A DNA stretch of 64,000 bases. Source: an uncultured Lachnospiraceae bacterium. GTDB taxonomy: Bacteria > Bacillota > Clostridia > Lachnospirales > Lachnospiraceae. Location: contig ONBW01000006.1 of assembly GCA_900316165.1 (NCBI GenBank), positions 62,001 through 126,000 on the forward strand, given 5' to 3'. The translations under genes were made by a program, and so were the position numbers. Of the stretch, positions 44,956-55,840 are shown piece by piece (position 1 is the stretch's first letter; each line of letters opens with the position of its first letter). Under the pieces are notes generated by a model. The model made no database searches. It was not told the DNA's origin and saw only the letters and a program-made list of their open reading frames with translations.

Positions 44956-44987
44956 ATCCCACGCGATTAAGCGTGGGATTTCTTTTT
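44956..44987. terminator. Bidirectional terminator between argG and metA
   Basis: ATCCCACGC, 6-base loop, GCGTGGGAT, then TTCTTTTT on the + strand; on the minus strand the same stem is followed by ATTTTT. It ends argG (and the fold-back transcript) rightward and metA leftward; its right edge touches the metA stop codon. Confidence 0.88.
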
Positions 44988-45915
44988 AGATCAATTCTTT
45001 TTTTATTCGATTCATCTCATAGGGTGTGTTCTGATATACGTAGTAGTTGAGCCAGTTCGTATAGAGAGTGTTTGCGTGGCCTCTCCACTGAAGGAGTGGC
45101 TTTTTGTTTATGTCGTTATTTGGGTAATAATTAACCGGCATGTCGATTTTGATACCCTTTGCCAGGTCGCGCTTATACTCCTTGTCGAGTGTCATGCGGT
45201 CGTACTCCGGGTGGCCCATGCAGTAGATCTCGCTGCCGTCACAGGTCGTGCAGAGGAAGATTCCAGCCTCTCTCGATTCTGCGAGGATAATGAAGTTATC
45301 ATTTTTCCTTACAGCCTCGTCATCCACCTCGGTATTTCTCGAATGCGGAGCCCAGAAGATATCGTCAAAACCACGTACAAGAGGCACTTTTCTGTGTAAG
45401 ACTCTGTGCGGGAAGACACCAAAGAGCTTCTTAGGCAGAGTAACCTTAGGTACTCCGTAGTAATAATACATAGCTGCCTGAGCGCCCCAGCATAAAAACA
45501 TCGTACTCGTCACATTCTGCTTCGCCCAGTCGAGGATTTGCGTGAATTCTTCCCAGTAATCGACCTCCTCAAACGGCATCAGTTCTACAGGAGCACCTGT
45601 CACGATAAGGCCGTCAAGAGTCCGATCCTTAATATCATCGTAGGTCTCGTAGAATTTATTCAGATGGCTCTTTGAGGTATGGGTAGCCATGTGTGACTTC
45701 GTACAGAGAAAAGTAACATCTATCTGAAGAGGAGTATTAGAAAGCGAACGAAGCAGTGCCAGCTCAGTGTCCTCTTTTAAAGGCATCAGATTTAAAATAC
45801 CGATTTCAATAGGTCTGATATCCTGGTGCATGGCTCTGTTCTCATCCATCAGAAAGATATTTTCCTTCTCGAGTATTTCATTTACTGGCATATCTGCCGG
45901 TGTTCTGATTGGCAT
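44986..45915 (-). CDS. metAA: Homoserine O-acetyltransferase (MetA type)
   Basis: 309 residues. Catalytic C142 (Phe-Leu-Cys-Trp-Gly), H235 and E237 match MetA numbering exactly. Position 111 is Glu, the residue reported to select acetyl-CoA in MetA enzymes (Gly selects succinyl-CoA), so acetylation is expected. First step of methionine synthesis from homoserine. AAGGAAGGAG precedes the ATG. The 80-base upstream gap to ligA shows no SAM riboswitch or T-box. Confidence 0.93.
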   Translation of the reverse strand: MPIRTPADMPVNEILEKENIFLMDENRAMHQDIRPIEIGILNLMPLKEDTELALLRSLSNTPLQIDVTFLCTKSHMATHTSKSHLNKFYETYDDIKDRTLDGLIVTGAPVELMPFEEVDYWEEFTQILDWAKQNVTSTMFLCWGAQAAMYYYYGVPKVTLPKKLFGVFPHRVLHRKVPLVRGFDDIFWAPHSRNTEVDDEAVRKNDNFIILAESREAGIFLCTTCDGSEIYCMGHPEYDRMTLDKEYKRDLAKGIKIDMPVNYYPNNDINKKPLLQWRGHANTLYTNWLNYYVYQNTPYEMNRIKKELI

Positions 45916-45996
45916 AGTAAAAAGCTCCTTCCTTTATTTTTATATATCTTCACACTCTCTTTTTATTTTTTCAATATTCAAAAATTAAAATCTGTT

Positions 45997-48682
<2,686 letters not shown>

Positions 48683-48691
48683 AGTTGTTTT

Positions 48692-48721
48692 AAAAAAGGG
48701 GCTGTGAAAAATCACAGCTCC
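48692..48721 (-). terminator. Terminator between the SH3 gene and the pseudouridine synthase gene
   Basis: Read leftward: GGAGCTGTGA, loop TTTT, TCACAGCCCC (one mismatch), then TTTTTT. Only 10 bases separate the T-run from the next ATG. Confidence 0.75.
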
Positions 48722-48726
48722 TTATT

Positions 48727-50091
48727 TTACTTTAAGAATTCTGTCTTAACGTAACCCTTCTTGTGATGATACTGTATCTTCGTCCAGCCGTCATCTCTGT
48801 TCTTTATGACAAGGATTTTATCTCCCTTATATGCCAGGTTAATACGCTTAACTGAGGTAGAAGGCTTCTTACGAACATTTACAGTATCTTTTAAGACAAG
48901 CTTCTTTCCCTCTGTTGGACCTGACGAAGCTGAAGTGCTCTTGCTCTTATCAGATGAGGAAGAACTGCTGCTCTTATCTGATGATGAAGAGGAAGATGAC
49001 ACCTTCTTTAAATACATCTTTCTGATGTATCCTGTCTTTCCCTTGTAGGAAACTTTGAGCCATTTGCCCTTGGTGCTTATCTTCGTAACCTTTGTTCCCT
49101 TGCTTAAGGTCTTTATGATATCAGAATTGACTGAAGCCTTTTTCCTGAGGTTCGTCTTTGTCGTAGTCTTATAGATAGTCTTCGATGAGGTGCTGCTGGT
49201 ATCTGTGCTGTCAGAAGACTTTGTGCTGTCAGCCTTTGCTTTTTCAGCTGCTGCCTTCTTCTCCTCAGCGGCCTTCTTTGCAGCGGCTGCCTTGGCATCC
49301 TTTCTGTACTGAGTCTGCCAGGACTTAACCTTTGAAGGGTAAGTCTTACTCATGAATTTATCAAAGTCTTTGTCAGAAAGAGAAATCTCGTTGTATTCTT
49401 TCTGTACCTCTGTCTGGAGATCAACGACGTCCTTCTGTTCCTCAAACGAAGCTATAGCAGATACTACAGCCGGATCCATAGCGTTCTCTTTATTCGTCTG
49501 GTTGAAAGAACTGTAGAGGTTATTGATGTGAAGAGCACCTGAATCATCTGTTTCTACGTAGAAGAAATCAAGTCCAGGAGCTGCAGACTTTATACCCTTG
49601 AAATGCATCTGTACATATACAGACACAAGCTTTGAGCCATCAGTTACTCCGTCCTTAGTGTAAATCTCTTTTATCTCATATGAGTCTAAGAGCTTTGACA
49701 TGAACTTGATATAGCTCTTTTCCATATCGGATACAGGGGAAGCGACCTTTTCTAACGCATCTGTATCTCCTTCAGCATATTCTTTATAGTATTCGGTAAG
49801 CAGGCTGTGAATGTCAGAACCCTCTTCTTCCTTTTTATAAGAGGTTGAAGATTTAGAATCTGCTTTAGACGAAGATGAACCAGAAGCCGAATTGGAATCA
49901 GAATCATCCAGGATAAAAGGCCGGGTCTTAACTACAGCATCTCCTGATGAAGAAGTACCACCAGAAGAATTCGACTTAGCGTTACTTCCGGCAAGAGCTC
50001 CAATGATAATAACAGCAATTACTGCAACGATAATAGCTTCTATGTGCTTTTTATTTTTTAAAAAATCTAATACTTTATATAAATATTCCAT
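48727..50091 (-). CDS. Membrane-anchored protein with two C-terminal SH3 domains
   Basis: 454 residues from the ATG at 50091 (AGGTGA upstream). One membrane helix near residues 18-37, then a Ser/Asp/Lys low-complexity stretch, an uncharacterised globular region (about 85-240, NTF2-like in feel but not proven), an Ala/Lys-rich helix (245-275) and two bacterial SH3 domains (about 305-360 and 400-454) separated by a Ser-rich linker. SH3b domains bind cell wall or peptides, so a wall-facing role is likely. It follows the tRNA-Arg gene by 32 bases without a clear terminator. Confidence 0.8.
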   Translation of the reverse strand: MEYLYKVLDFLKNKKHIEAIIVAVIAVIIIGALAGSNAKSNSSGGTSSSGDAVVKTRPFILDDSDSNSASGSSSSKADSKSSTSYKKEEEGSDIHSLLTEYYKEYAEGDTDALEKVASPVSDMEKSYIKFMSKLLDSYEIKEIYTKDGVTDGSKLVSVYVQMHFKGIKSAAPGLDFFYVETDDSGALHINNLYSSFNQTNKENAMDPAVVSAIASFEEQKDVVDLQTEVQKEYNEISLSDKDFDKFMSKTYPSKVKSWQTQYRKDAKAAAAKKAAEEKKAAAEKAKADSTKSSDSTDTSSTSSKTIYKTTTKTNLRKKASVNSDIIKTLSKGTKVTKISTKGKWLKVSYKGKTGYIRKMYLKKVSSSSSSSDKSSSSSSSDKSKSTSASSGPTEGKKLVLKDTVNVRKKPSTSVKRINLAYKGDKILVIKNRDDGWTKIQYHHKKGYVKTEFLK

Positions 50092-50123
50092 GATATCACC
50101 TGTAAAAATAGTCCCCTCTAAAG

Positions 50124-50197
50124 TGTAGACGATGGGATTCGAACCCACGGCCTTCAGAGTCGGAGTCTGACGCGCTATCCAGCTGCGCTACGCCTAC
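50124..50197 (-). tRNA. tRNA-Arg (anticodon CCG)
   Basis: Cloverleaf read leftward from 50197: acceptor GTAGGCG pairs with CGTCTAC, D arm GCGC...GCGC, anticodon stem TCAGA/TCTGA with loop CTCCGAC, giving anticodon CCG for CGG, T arm GTGGG/CCCAT with loop TTCGAAT. Discriminator A; CCA is not encoded. A 20-base inverted repeat (50201-50220) lies directly before the 5' end. Confidence 0.95.
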
Positions 50198-50229
50198 AGT
50201 CGGTATTTTTAAAAATGCCGTACTAAATA

Positions 50230-50258
50230 ATGATACCAACCTGGTGCTATTTTGTCAA
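50230..50258 (-). promoter_or_regulatory. tRNA-Arg promoter
   Basis: Read leftward: TTGACA (50253-50258), 17 bases, TATCAT (50230-50235). The -35 lies within the last codons of aroK. Confidence 0.78.
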
Positions 50259-50756
50259 GGTTGATAAAATCTCTGAAGCGACCTGGTCAGGGGTCTTTCC
50301 ATCCGTTTTAATCGTAATATCGGCTGCGGAAGAATATGCCTCTTCTCTCTCTCCCATCAGCGAAACTATTCTCTGCATCGGGTCCGGACTTTTAAGAAGT
50401 GGACGGCTTGTATTATTTTTAACTCTCTCATACACTGTCTCTGCCGTAGCAGTGAGCCTTATTACTACACCATTTTTTTTCATATAAGAGACATTTGTTT
50501 CTCTAAGCGGCGCTCCGCCCCCGCAGGAGATTATATACTCCTTTTCCTCGGTAGAGAGCTTTTTAAAGACGCCAGTCTCTATCTCACGAAAGCCTGCCTC
50601 GCCATCCTCTGCGAAAATCTGAGAGATCGACCTGCCCTCCTGCTCTACGATCAGCTCATCGGTATCGAGCAGTTTTTTACCTGTAAGCTTTGAGAGCTTC
50701 CTTCCGGTAGTGGTCTTTCCGGTTCCCATAAATCCAATCAGATATATCTGCATCAC
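50247..50756 (-). CDS. aroK: Shikimate kinase
   Basis: 169 residues. P-loop Gly-Phe-Met-Gly-Thr-Gly-Lys-Thr-Thr near residue 8, Asp-Thr-Asp near 31, Phe-Arg-x-x-Glu near 55 and Ser-Cys-Gly-Gly-Gly near 77, all shikimate kinase hallmarks. Fifth step of the shikimate pathway. It overlaps aroD by four bases. Confidence 0.94.
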   Translation of the reverse strand: MMQIYLIGFMGTGKTTTGRKLSKLTGKKLLDTDELIVEQEGRSISQIFAEDGEAGFREIETGVFKKLSTEEKEYIISCGGGAPLRETNVSYMKKNGVVIRLTATAETVYERVKNNTSRPLLKSPDPMQRIVSLMGEREEAYSSAADITIKTDGKTPDQVASEILSTLTK

Positions 50757-51499
50757 TCTGCCTCATCTAAAATCCTTACGATTTCCTTTAATTCCTCAAA
50801 ATCAATCTGCCCCGGAGCGCTTGCCTCTCTGTCTGCGCCAAAGGTGACACAGCTTCCAAAGGTCTGTCCACAGAGTCGGCTTATCGTCCCTATGCTTCCC
50901 ATAGACATAGTTATCAGCGGTGTTTCAGGATAATTCTTATGAAAATCATTTGTTACCTGAAGAAGCCTTAATACATCCGCTGACTCCTTTGGCATTACAG
51001 CAAGCTTTACTATATCAGCCCCCGCATCCTTCATAGAAATCAGGTAATCATACATGGTCTTAGTATCCGGAGTGCAGTTAAAATCATGATGAGAGAGAAC
51101 TGTCTTTACTCCACAATTCTCCACTTCACCTCTTAGGCCTCTGTCGTCTCCTAAGGTATCATATTCGATATCAATAAGATCTGCACAGCCACTTTCTGCT
51201 ATGCCTTTTATTGTCTCTTTGTAATCACCGGACTTTACAGGAAAGTTTCCTCCTTCGAGATCAGTCCTAATGGTGCAAAGAAGCGGAGTGTTCTTAGCGG
51301 CGACACGAGCTTTTTTAAGGACAGCGGTTATTTTTTCAAGAGAATAAATATCCTCGAAGTAGTCTATTCTCCACTCTATCATGTCTGCGGAACCAGCCAA
51401 TTCCTGAATGTGCTCTATAATGCCCTCCTGGTCCTTCTCAGTGACAGGCACACAGACCGCCGGTTTTCCGCTGTTTAAGTCAAGATTTCTTATTTTCAT
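50753..51499 (-). CDS. aroD: 3-dehydroquinate dehydratase, type I
   Basis: 248 residues. Type I signs: Glu-Trp-Arg-Ile-Asp near 40, His-His-Asp-Phe near 140 (catalytic His) and the Schiff-base lysine in Asp-Ile-Val-Lys-Leu-Ala near 168. Third pathway step removed water from dehydroquinate. Divergent from aroF across 78 bases. Confidence 0.94.
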   Translation of the reverse strand: MKIRNLDLNSGKPAVCVPVTEKDQEGIIEHIQELAGSADMIEWRIDYFEDIYSLEKITAVLKKARVAAKNTPLLCTIRTDLEGGNFPVKSGDYKETIKGIAESGCADLIDIEYDTLGDDRGLRGEVENCGVKTVLSHHDFNCTPDTKTMYDYLISMKDAGADIVKLAVMPKESADVLRLLQVTNDFHKNYPETPLITMSMGSIGTISRLCGQTFGSCVTFGADREASAPGQIDFEELKEIVRILDEAE

Positions 51500-51512
51500 C
51501 TAAGTCCTCCGA

Positions 51513-51541
51513 TTGACAAAATATGGCTTATACTTTATCAT
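51513..51541 (+). promoter_or_regulatory. aroF-aroE promoter
   Basis: TTGACA (51513-51518), 17 bases, TATCAT (51536-51541), about 36 bases before aroF. Confidence 0.78.
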
Positions 51542-51577
51542 ATTAAAGTTAAATTATCAAGGAAAGGAAAAAAGACA

Positions 51578-52609
51578 ATGAGTTTCAATTTTTTAAATCC
51601 AATGCCATCTCCTGATGACATAAAAAATGAGCTCCCTCTCTCCGCTAAGGGAAAAGCCGTAAAGGCCAAGAGAGATAAAGAGATTGGTGATATAATCAGA
51701 GGAAAGGACAATCGATTTTTAGTTATCGTTGGACCATGCTCAGCTGACAATGAGGACGCTGTCCTCGAGTATATAGGCCGCCTCGCTAAGGTTGCTGAAA
51801 AAATAAAAGACAAGGTTCTAGTAGTACCGCGTATCTATACGAACAAGCCACGTACGACTGGAGAGGGCTACAAGGGCATTGCCACCCAGCCTGATCCGAT
51901 GGGAAAGCCTGATATGGTTGCCGGCCTCAAGGCCATGAGACATATGCACATCCGCTCTATCGAGGAGTACGGTCTCTCTGCTGCCGATGAGATGCTCTAT
52001 CCTGAGAACTGGGTTTATGTAGACGACCTTCTTTCATACGTAGCTATCGGTGCCCGCTCTGTTGAGGACCAACACCACAGACTGACTGTTTCAGGCTTTG
52101 ATGTAGCAAGCGGAATGAAGAACCCAACATCGGGAGATTTCTCCGTAATGCTTAATTCTGTATATGCAGCCCAGCATCCGCATCACTTTGCTTTTGCAGG
52201 CTATGAGGTAGAGACCTCAGGAAATCCTCTGGCGCACACAATTCTCCGTGGAGCTGTATCCAAGCACGGCAACACGACTCAGAACTATCACTACGAGGAC
52301 CTGATGAGGCTTATCGATATGTATGATAAGATGGACGTCGTAAATCCAGCTACCATCATCGATGCCAACCACTCGAACTCAGGCAAGCAGTTCAAGCAGC
52401 AGATCCGTATCGTTCACGAGGTCATGCACAACCGCCGCTTCTCACTTGACATCCGTACTCTTGTAAAGGGCGTCATGATTGAGAGCTACTTAGTTGAAGG
52501 AAATCAGAAGATCTCAGATCACCAGACCTATGGACAGTCTATTACCGATGCATGCCTTGGCTGGGACGATACTGAGAAGCTGCTCTACGAGATAGCAGAT
52601 CAGGTGTGA
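51578..52609 (+). CDS. aroF: 3-deoxy-7-phosphoheptulonate synthase (type I, AroF/AroG family)
   Basis: 343 residues, the length of the E. coli AroFGH family. Val-Gly-Pro-Cys-Ser near 50 (metal-binding Cys), Arg-Thr-Thr near 86 and Asp-Ala-Asn-His-Ser-Asn near 259 are the active-site motifs. Condenses PEP and erythrose-4-phosphate, the first shikimate step. Feedback class cannot be judged. One base before aroE. Confidence 0.95.
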   Translation: MSFNFLNPMPSPDDIKNELPLSAKGKAVKAKRDKEIGDIIRGKDNRFLVIVGPCSADNEDAVLEYIGRLAKVAEKIKDKVLVVPRIYTNKPRTTGEGYKGIATQPDPMGKPDMVAGLKAMRHMHIRSIEEYGLSAADEMLYPENWVYVDDLLSYVAIGARSVEDQHHRLTVSGFDVASGMKNPTSGDFSVMLNSVYAAQHPHHFAFAGYEVETSGNPLAHTILRGAVSKHGNTTQNYHYEDLMRLIDMYDKMDVVNPATIIDANHSNSGKQFKQQIRIVHEVMHNRRFSLDIRTLVKGVMIESYLVEGNQKISDHQTYGQSITDACLGWDDTEKLLYEIADQV

Positions 52610-52610
52610 C

Positions 52611-53489
52611 ATGGAAAAAATACATCCGGCCTCTTTTATAGACGGCCACACTACTCTCTACTGCCTTCTGGGGCATCCAGCAAGACACAGCATCTCACCA
52701 CGGATGCATACGACTGCTGCAAAGCTCCTTGGCGTAAATATGGTCTATCTGGCTTTCGACATAGAGCCAAATGAGATTGCTATAACGGTTGAAGCGCTGC
52801 GCCTCCTAAAAGCCGGCGGCTTTAACCTTACGATGCCTTTTAAGCGCACTGTAATCCCGTTTTTAGATAAGATAACAAAGGCCTCTGAGCTCGCTGGCTC
52901 AGTAAATACTGTGACAAATAAGGACGGTGTCCTGATTGGAGATACAACTGACGGAGTCGGCTATCTGAATTCGCTGCTCGACTCAGGCTTCGATTACCAC
53001 GGTAAGAAAATGACTCTTCTTGGTGCCGGCGGAGCTGCCACCTCCATCGCGGTTTCTGCTGCCCTCTCAGGCGTAAAACGGATTGATATCTTCAAGCGCC
53101 GCAATGCTACCTTCGAGGAGATTGAGGCTTTTGCTGAAAAAATAAACGCCTCTACAGACTGCGACATTCTCGTCTTTCCTATGGACGATGAGGAGGCTAT
53201 GAGGGATTCTATCTGCTCATCTGATATCCTTACAAATGCTACAAATGTGGGAATGGAGGATGACAAGACAAGCCTGGTCCCGAAGTCATTTTTAAGGCCT
53301 GACCTGTTTGTATCAGATATCATCTACCACCCTGCTGAGACGACTCTTCTTTCATATGCAAAGGAAGTCGGCTGCAGATATAAAAACGGTGAGGACATGC
53401 TTCTTTTCCAGGGAGCTGCCTCATTTAAGGAGTGGACAGGACTTGATATGCCGATTGAGGCCATCAAAAAAACTGTTTTTGAAATCTAA
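52611..53489 (+). CDS. aroE: Shikimate dehydrogenase
   Basis: 292 residues. Substrate site His-Ser-Ile-Ser-Pro near 25, catalytic Lys in Met-Pro-Phe-Lys near 83, Asp-Gly-Val-Gly-Tyr near 107 and the cofactor loop Gly-Ala-Gly-Gly-Ala-Ala near 138. Reduces dehydroshikimate with NAD(P)H. The loop Thr-Met-Pro-Phe-Lys differs from the common Thr-x-Pro-His-Lys, so a quinate/shikimate-like subtype is possible. Cotranscribed with aroF. Confidence 0.9.
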   Translation: MEKIHPASFIDGHTTLYCLLGHPARHSISPRMHTTAAKLLGVNMVYLAFDIEPNEIAITVEALRLLKAGGFNLTMPFKRTVIPFLDKITKASELAGSVNTVTNKDGVLIGDTTDGVGYLNSLLDSGFDYHGKKMTLLGAGGAATSIAVSAALSGVKRIDIFKRRNATFEEIEAFAEKINASTDCDILVFPMDDEEAMRDSICSSDILTNATNVGMEDDKTSLVPKSFLRPDLFVSDIIYHPAETTLLSYAKEVGCRYKNGEDMLLFQGAASFKEWTGLDMPIEAIKKTVFEI

Positions 53490-53492
53490 AAA

Positions 53493-53520
53493 GACCGCGC
53501 AGATACGCGGTCCTTTAATA
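53493..53520 (+). terminator. aroE terminator
   Basis: GACCGCG, loop CAGATA, CGCGGTC, then CTTTAATA. Weak T-run, but a second hairpin follows directly. Confidence 0.6.
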
Positions 53521-53555
53521 AAAAGAGCCACGCTTCCGCGTGGCCCTTATTTTTT
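53521..53555. terminator. Shared terminator of aroE and pyrG
   Basis: GCCACGC, loop TTCC, GCGTGGC, followed by CCTTATTTTTT rightward and by TCTTTTTATT leftward. It serves the two convergent genes; its right end overlaps the pyrG stop. Confidence 0.88.
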
Positions 53556-55164
53556 ACTGCTGTTTATCTACACAGGCTGTGATGAACTCTCTGAAGAGTG
53601 GATGAGCTTTATTTGGACGGCTCTTGAACTCTGGGTGGAACTGAACACCTACATGGAAGCGGTTCTTTGGCTCCTCGACAGCCTCTACGATAGCGCCGTC
53701 TGGAGATGTTCCTGAAATCTTAAGGCCTGCCTTTGAAAGGACATCCTTATACTCATTGTTGAACTCGAATCTGTGTCTGTGTCTCTCATCGACCTGCTTT
53801 AAGCCGTATGCCTTCTCAAGCATTGTGCCCTTAACAATCTTGCAAGGGTATGCGCCAAGACGCATTGTGCCGCCCTTTCTGACGATACGCATCTGATCCT
53901 CCATCAGATCGATAACGAGGTGCTTGCCGTTCTCATCGAACTCACGGCTGTTGGCGTCCTCGATTCCTGCGACATCACGGGCATACTCTATAACAGAAAT
54001 CTGCATTCCAAGACAGAGACCTAAGTAAGGGATATCATTCTCACGGGCATATCTGCAGGCCGCAACCATACCCTCGATTCCTCTCTCACCAAATCCACCA
54101 GGAACTACGATTCCATCGAGTCCCTTTAATGTCTCAGCTACATTCTCATTTGTAATCTTCTCTGAATCAATCCATGAGATATCTACTGAAGCGTCATTTT
54201 CATATCCGCCGTGGTAGAGAGCCTCACGAACTGAGAGATATGCGTCGTGAAGTGCTACGTACTTACCTACGATGCCGACTTTAACGTTTTTCTTTAAACT
54301 GTGGATACGCTTTACGAGGTTCTGCCACTCTGTGAGATCCGGCTTCTTCTTATCGAGGCCAAGCTCACGACAGACTACTGTATCAAGACCGTTTTCATGA
54401 AGCATAAGAGGTGCTTCATAGAGAGAATCCATAGTAGTATTCTCGATAACGCAGTCCTTCTTTACGTTACAGAAGAGTGCGATCTTATCCTTGATGCTCT
54501 GCTCAAGCGGCTCATTAGCACGGGCTACAATGATATCAGGTGAGATACCAAGTGAACGGAGTTCCTTTACTGAATGCTGAGTCGGCTTACTCTTATGCTC
54601 ATTTGAACCAGCAAGGAACGGAACTAAGGTTACATGGATGAAAATAGTATTCTCATGACCTCTCTCAAGAGAAACCTGTCTGATGGCCTCAAGGAACGGC
54701 TGTGACTCGATATCACCTGTTGTACCACCAATCTCGGTGATAAGTACATCGGCATTTGAACTCTCAGCTCCGAGATAGATGAAATGCTTGATCTCATCTG
54801 TGATATGAGGAATTACCTGAACAGTCTGTCCGAGGTATTCACCCTGTCTCTCACGGTTAAGGACATTCCAGTATACTTTTCCTGAAGTAAGGTTTGAGAA
54901 TTTATTCAGGTTCTCATCGATAAATCTCTCATAGTGGCCGAGGTCAAGGTCTGTCTCCGCACCATCTTCAGTAACAAATACCTCACCATGCTGATAAGGG
55001 CTCATGGTTCCCGGATCCACATTCATATAAGGATCAAGCTTCTGAGAAGCTACCTTATATCCGCGTGTCTTTAAAAGTCTTCCGAGCGAAGCTGCTGTGA
55101 TTCCTTTTCCAAGACCTGAAACCACACCACCGGTTACGAAAACAAACTTTGTGTTCTTTGCCAT
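53554..55164 (-). CDS. pyrG: CTP synthase
   Basis: 536 residues: N-terminal synthetase domain (Val-Val-Ser-Gly-Leu-Gly-Lys-Gly near 14) and C-terminal glutamine amidotransferase with the nucleophile in Gly-Leu-Cys-Leu-Gly-Met near 379 and the catalytic His/Glu in His-Pro-Glu near 516. Makes CTP from UTP, ATP and glutamine. It has its own promoter; the short leader shows none of the attenuation signals known for Bacillus pyrG. Confidence 0.97.
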   Translation of the reverse strand: MAKNTKFVFVTGGVVSGLGKGITAASLGRLLKTRGYKVASQKLDPYMNVDPGTMSPYQHGEVFVTEDGAETDLDLGHYERFIDENLNKFSNLTSGKVYWNVLNRERQGEYLGQTVQVIPHITDEIKHFIYLGAESSNADVLITEIGGTTGDIESQPFLEAIRQVSLERGHENTIFIHVTLVPFLAGSNEHKSKPTQHSVKELRSLGISPDIIVARANEPLEQSIKDKIALFCNVKKDCVIENTTMDSLYEAPLMLHENGLDTVVCRELGLDKKKPDLTEWQNLVKRIHSLKKNVKVGIVGKYVALHDAYLSVREALYHGGYENDASVDISWIDSEKITNENVAETLKGLDGIVVPGGFGERGIEGMVAACRYARENDIPYLGLCLGMQISVIEYARDVAGIEDANSREFDENGKHLVIDLMEDQMRIVRKGGTMRLGAYPCKIVKGTMLEKAYGLKQVDERHRHRFEFNNEYKDVLSKAGLKISGTSPDGAIVEAVEEPKNRFHVGVQFHPEFKSRPNKAHPLFREFITACVDKQQ

Positions 55165-55222
55165 CTCTGTTCCTTTCTTGCTGACTGATAATTATCGTTA
55201 TTTATCCTCAAATAACCAATCG

Positions 55223-55251
55223 ATTATAAACTATTATCTCAAAATAATCAA
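55223..55251 (-). promoter_or_regulatory. pyrG promoter
   Basis: Read leftward: TTGATT (55246-55251), 17 bases, TATAAT (55223-55228), starting right after the stop of the ANTAR gene. Confidence 0.7.
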
Positions 55252-55258
55252 CTTGAAA

Positions 55259-55828
55259 TCAATCTGTGTAAAAATCTATGATCTCCTCTGCAACCTGACC
55301 ACGTGACACTCTTCTGTCCATCGCGGTTTTTTCTATGTATCTGTGAGCCTCAGCCTCTGTCATATCCTTCTGGCTCATAAGAATACTCTTGGCGTGATTT
55401 ACCACCCTGACCTCTGAAAGCTTTCTCTCAAGCCGCTTTATCTCAGCGCAGGCATTTTTCATTCTGCTGTCTGCGGCCTCTGCAAAGCCTAGTGCCTGAT
55501 AAAACATTGACACACTGACCGGCTTTGAGAGACAGATCACACCCTCCTTCTCCACATTGCTGGCGATATCTTCAAAATAATCGTCTTTTACAAAAAGTAT
55601 CACCTGGCAGCTCACCTCTGCAGCAAGCTCTATAGAGAGCTCCTCGCCACTCTCTGTACCGAGTGGAGCGTTAATAACGCAGATATCCGGAGAGAACTCC
55701 TCCATAGCCTGCCGCCCTTCCTCGGCGGTAGCAGCCAGTTTTATTTTGTCATAACCATTTGCTGAAAGAAAGTCTTTGAAAAATTTCATCGCCTTTGGAG
55801 CATCACTGATAATTAAAGCTCTTTCCAA
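55259..55828 (-). CDS. ANTAR-domain response regulator (RNA antiterminator)
   Basis: 189 residues: a receiver-like domain (1-120) and a C-terminal ANTAR RNA-binding domain (about 130-189) with Ala-Lys-Ser-Ile-Leu-Met and the final three-helix pattern. The receiver lacks a canonical phospho-Asp: the expected site reads Cys-Val-Ile-Asn-Ala-Pro, so phosphorylation is doubtful. ANTAR proteins bind paired hairpins in leader RNA and block terminators. Placed 12 bases after glnA, so glnA control is the obvious hypothesis. Confidence 0.88.
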   Translation of the reverse strand: MERALIISDAPKAMKFFKDFLSANGYDKIKLAATAEEGRQAMEEFSPDICVINAPLGTESGEELSIELAAEVSCQVILFVKDDYFEDIASNVEKEGVICLSKPVSVSMFYQALGFAEAADSRMKNACAEIKRLERKLSEVRVVNHAKSILMSQKDMTEAEAHRYIEKTAMDRRVSRGQVAEEIIDFYTD

Positions 55829-55840
55829 AGGAATGCCTCC

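Noticed and set aside
44712..44985. Insertion sequence remnant
   Set aside because: No transposase fragment or clear target-site duplication is visible; kept as a fold-back element of unknown nature.
45916..45996. SAM riboswitch or T-box before metA
   Set aside because: Only about 80 AT-rich bases are available and no conserved T-box or SAM core is seen.
55165..55258. Bacillus-type pyrG attenuator
   Set aside because: No terminator hairpin and no GGGC-type initial transcript follow the -10 box.
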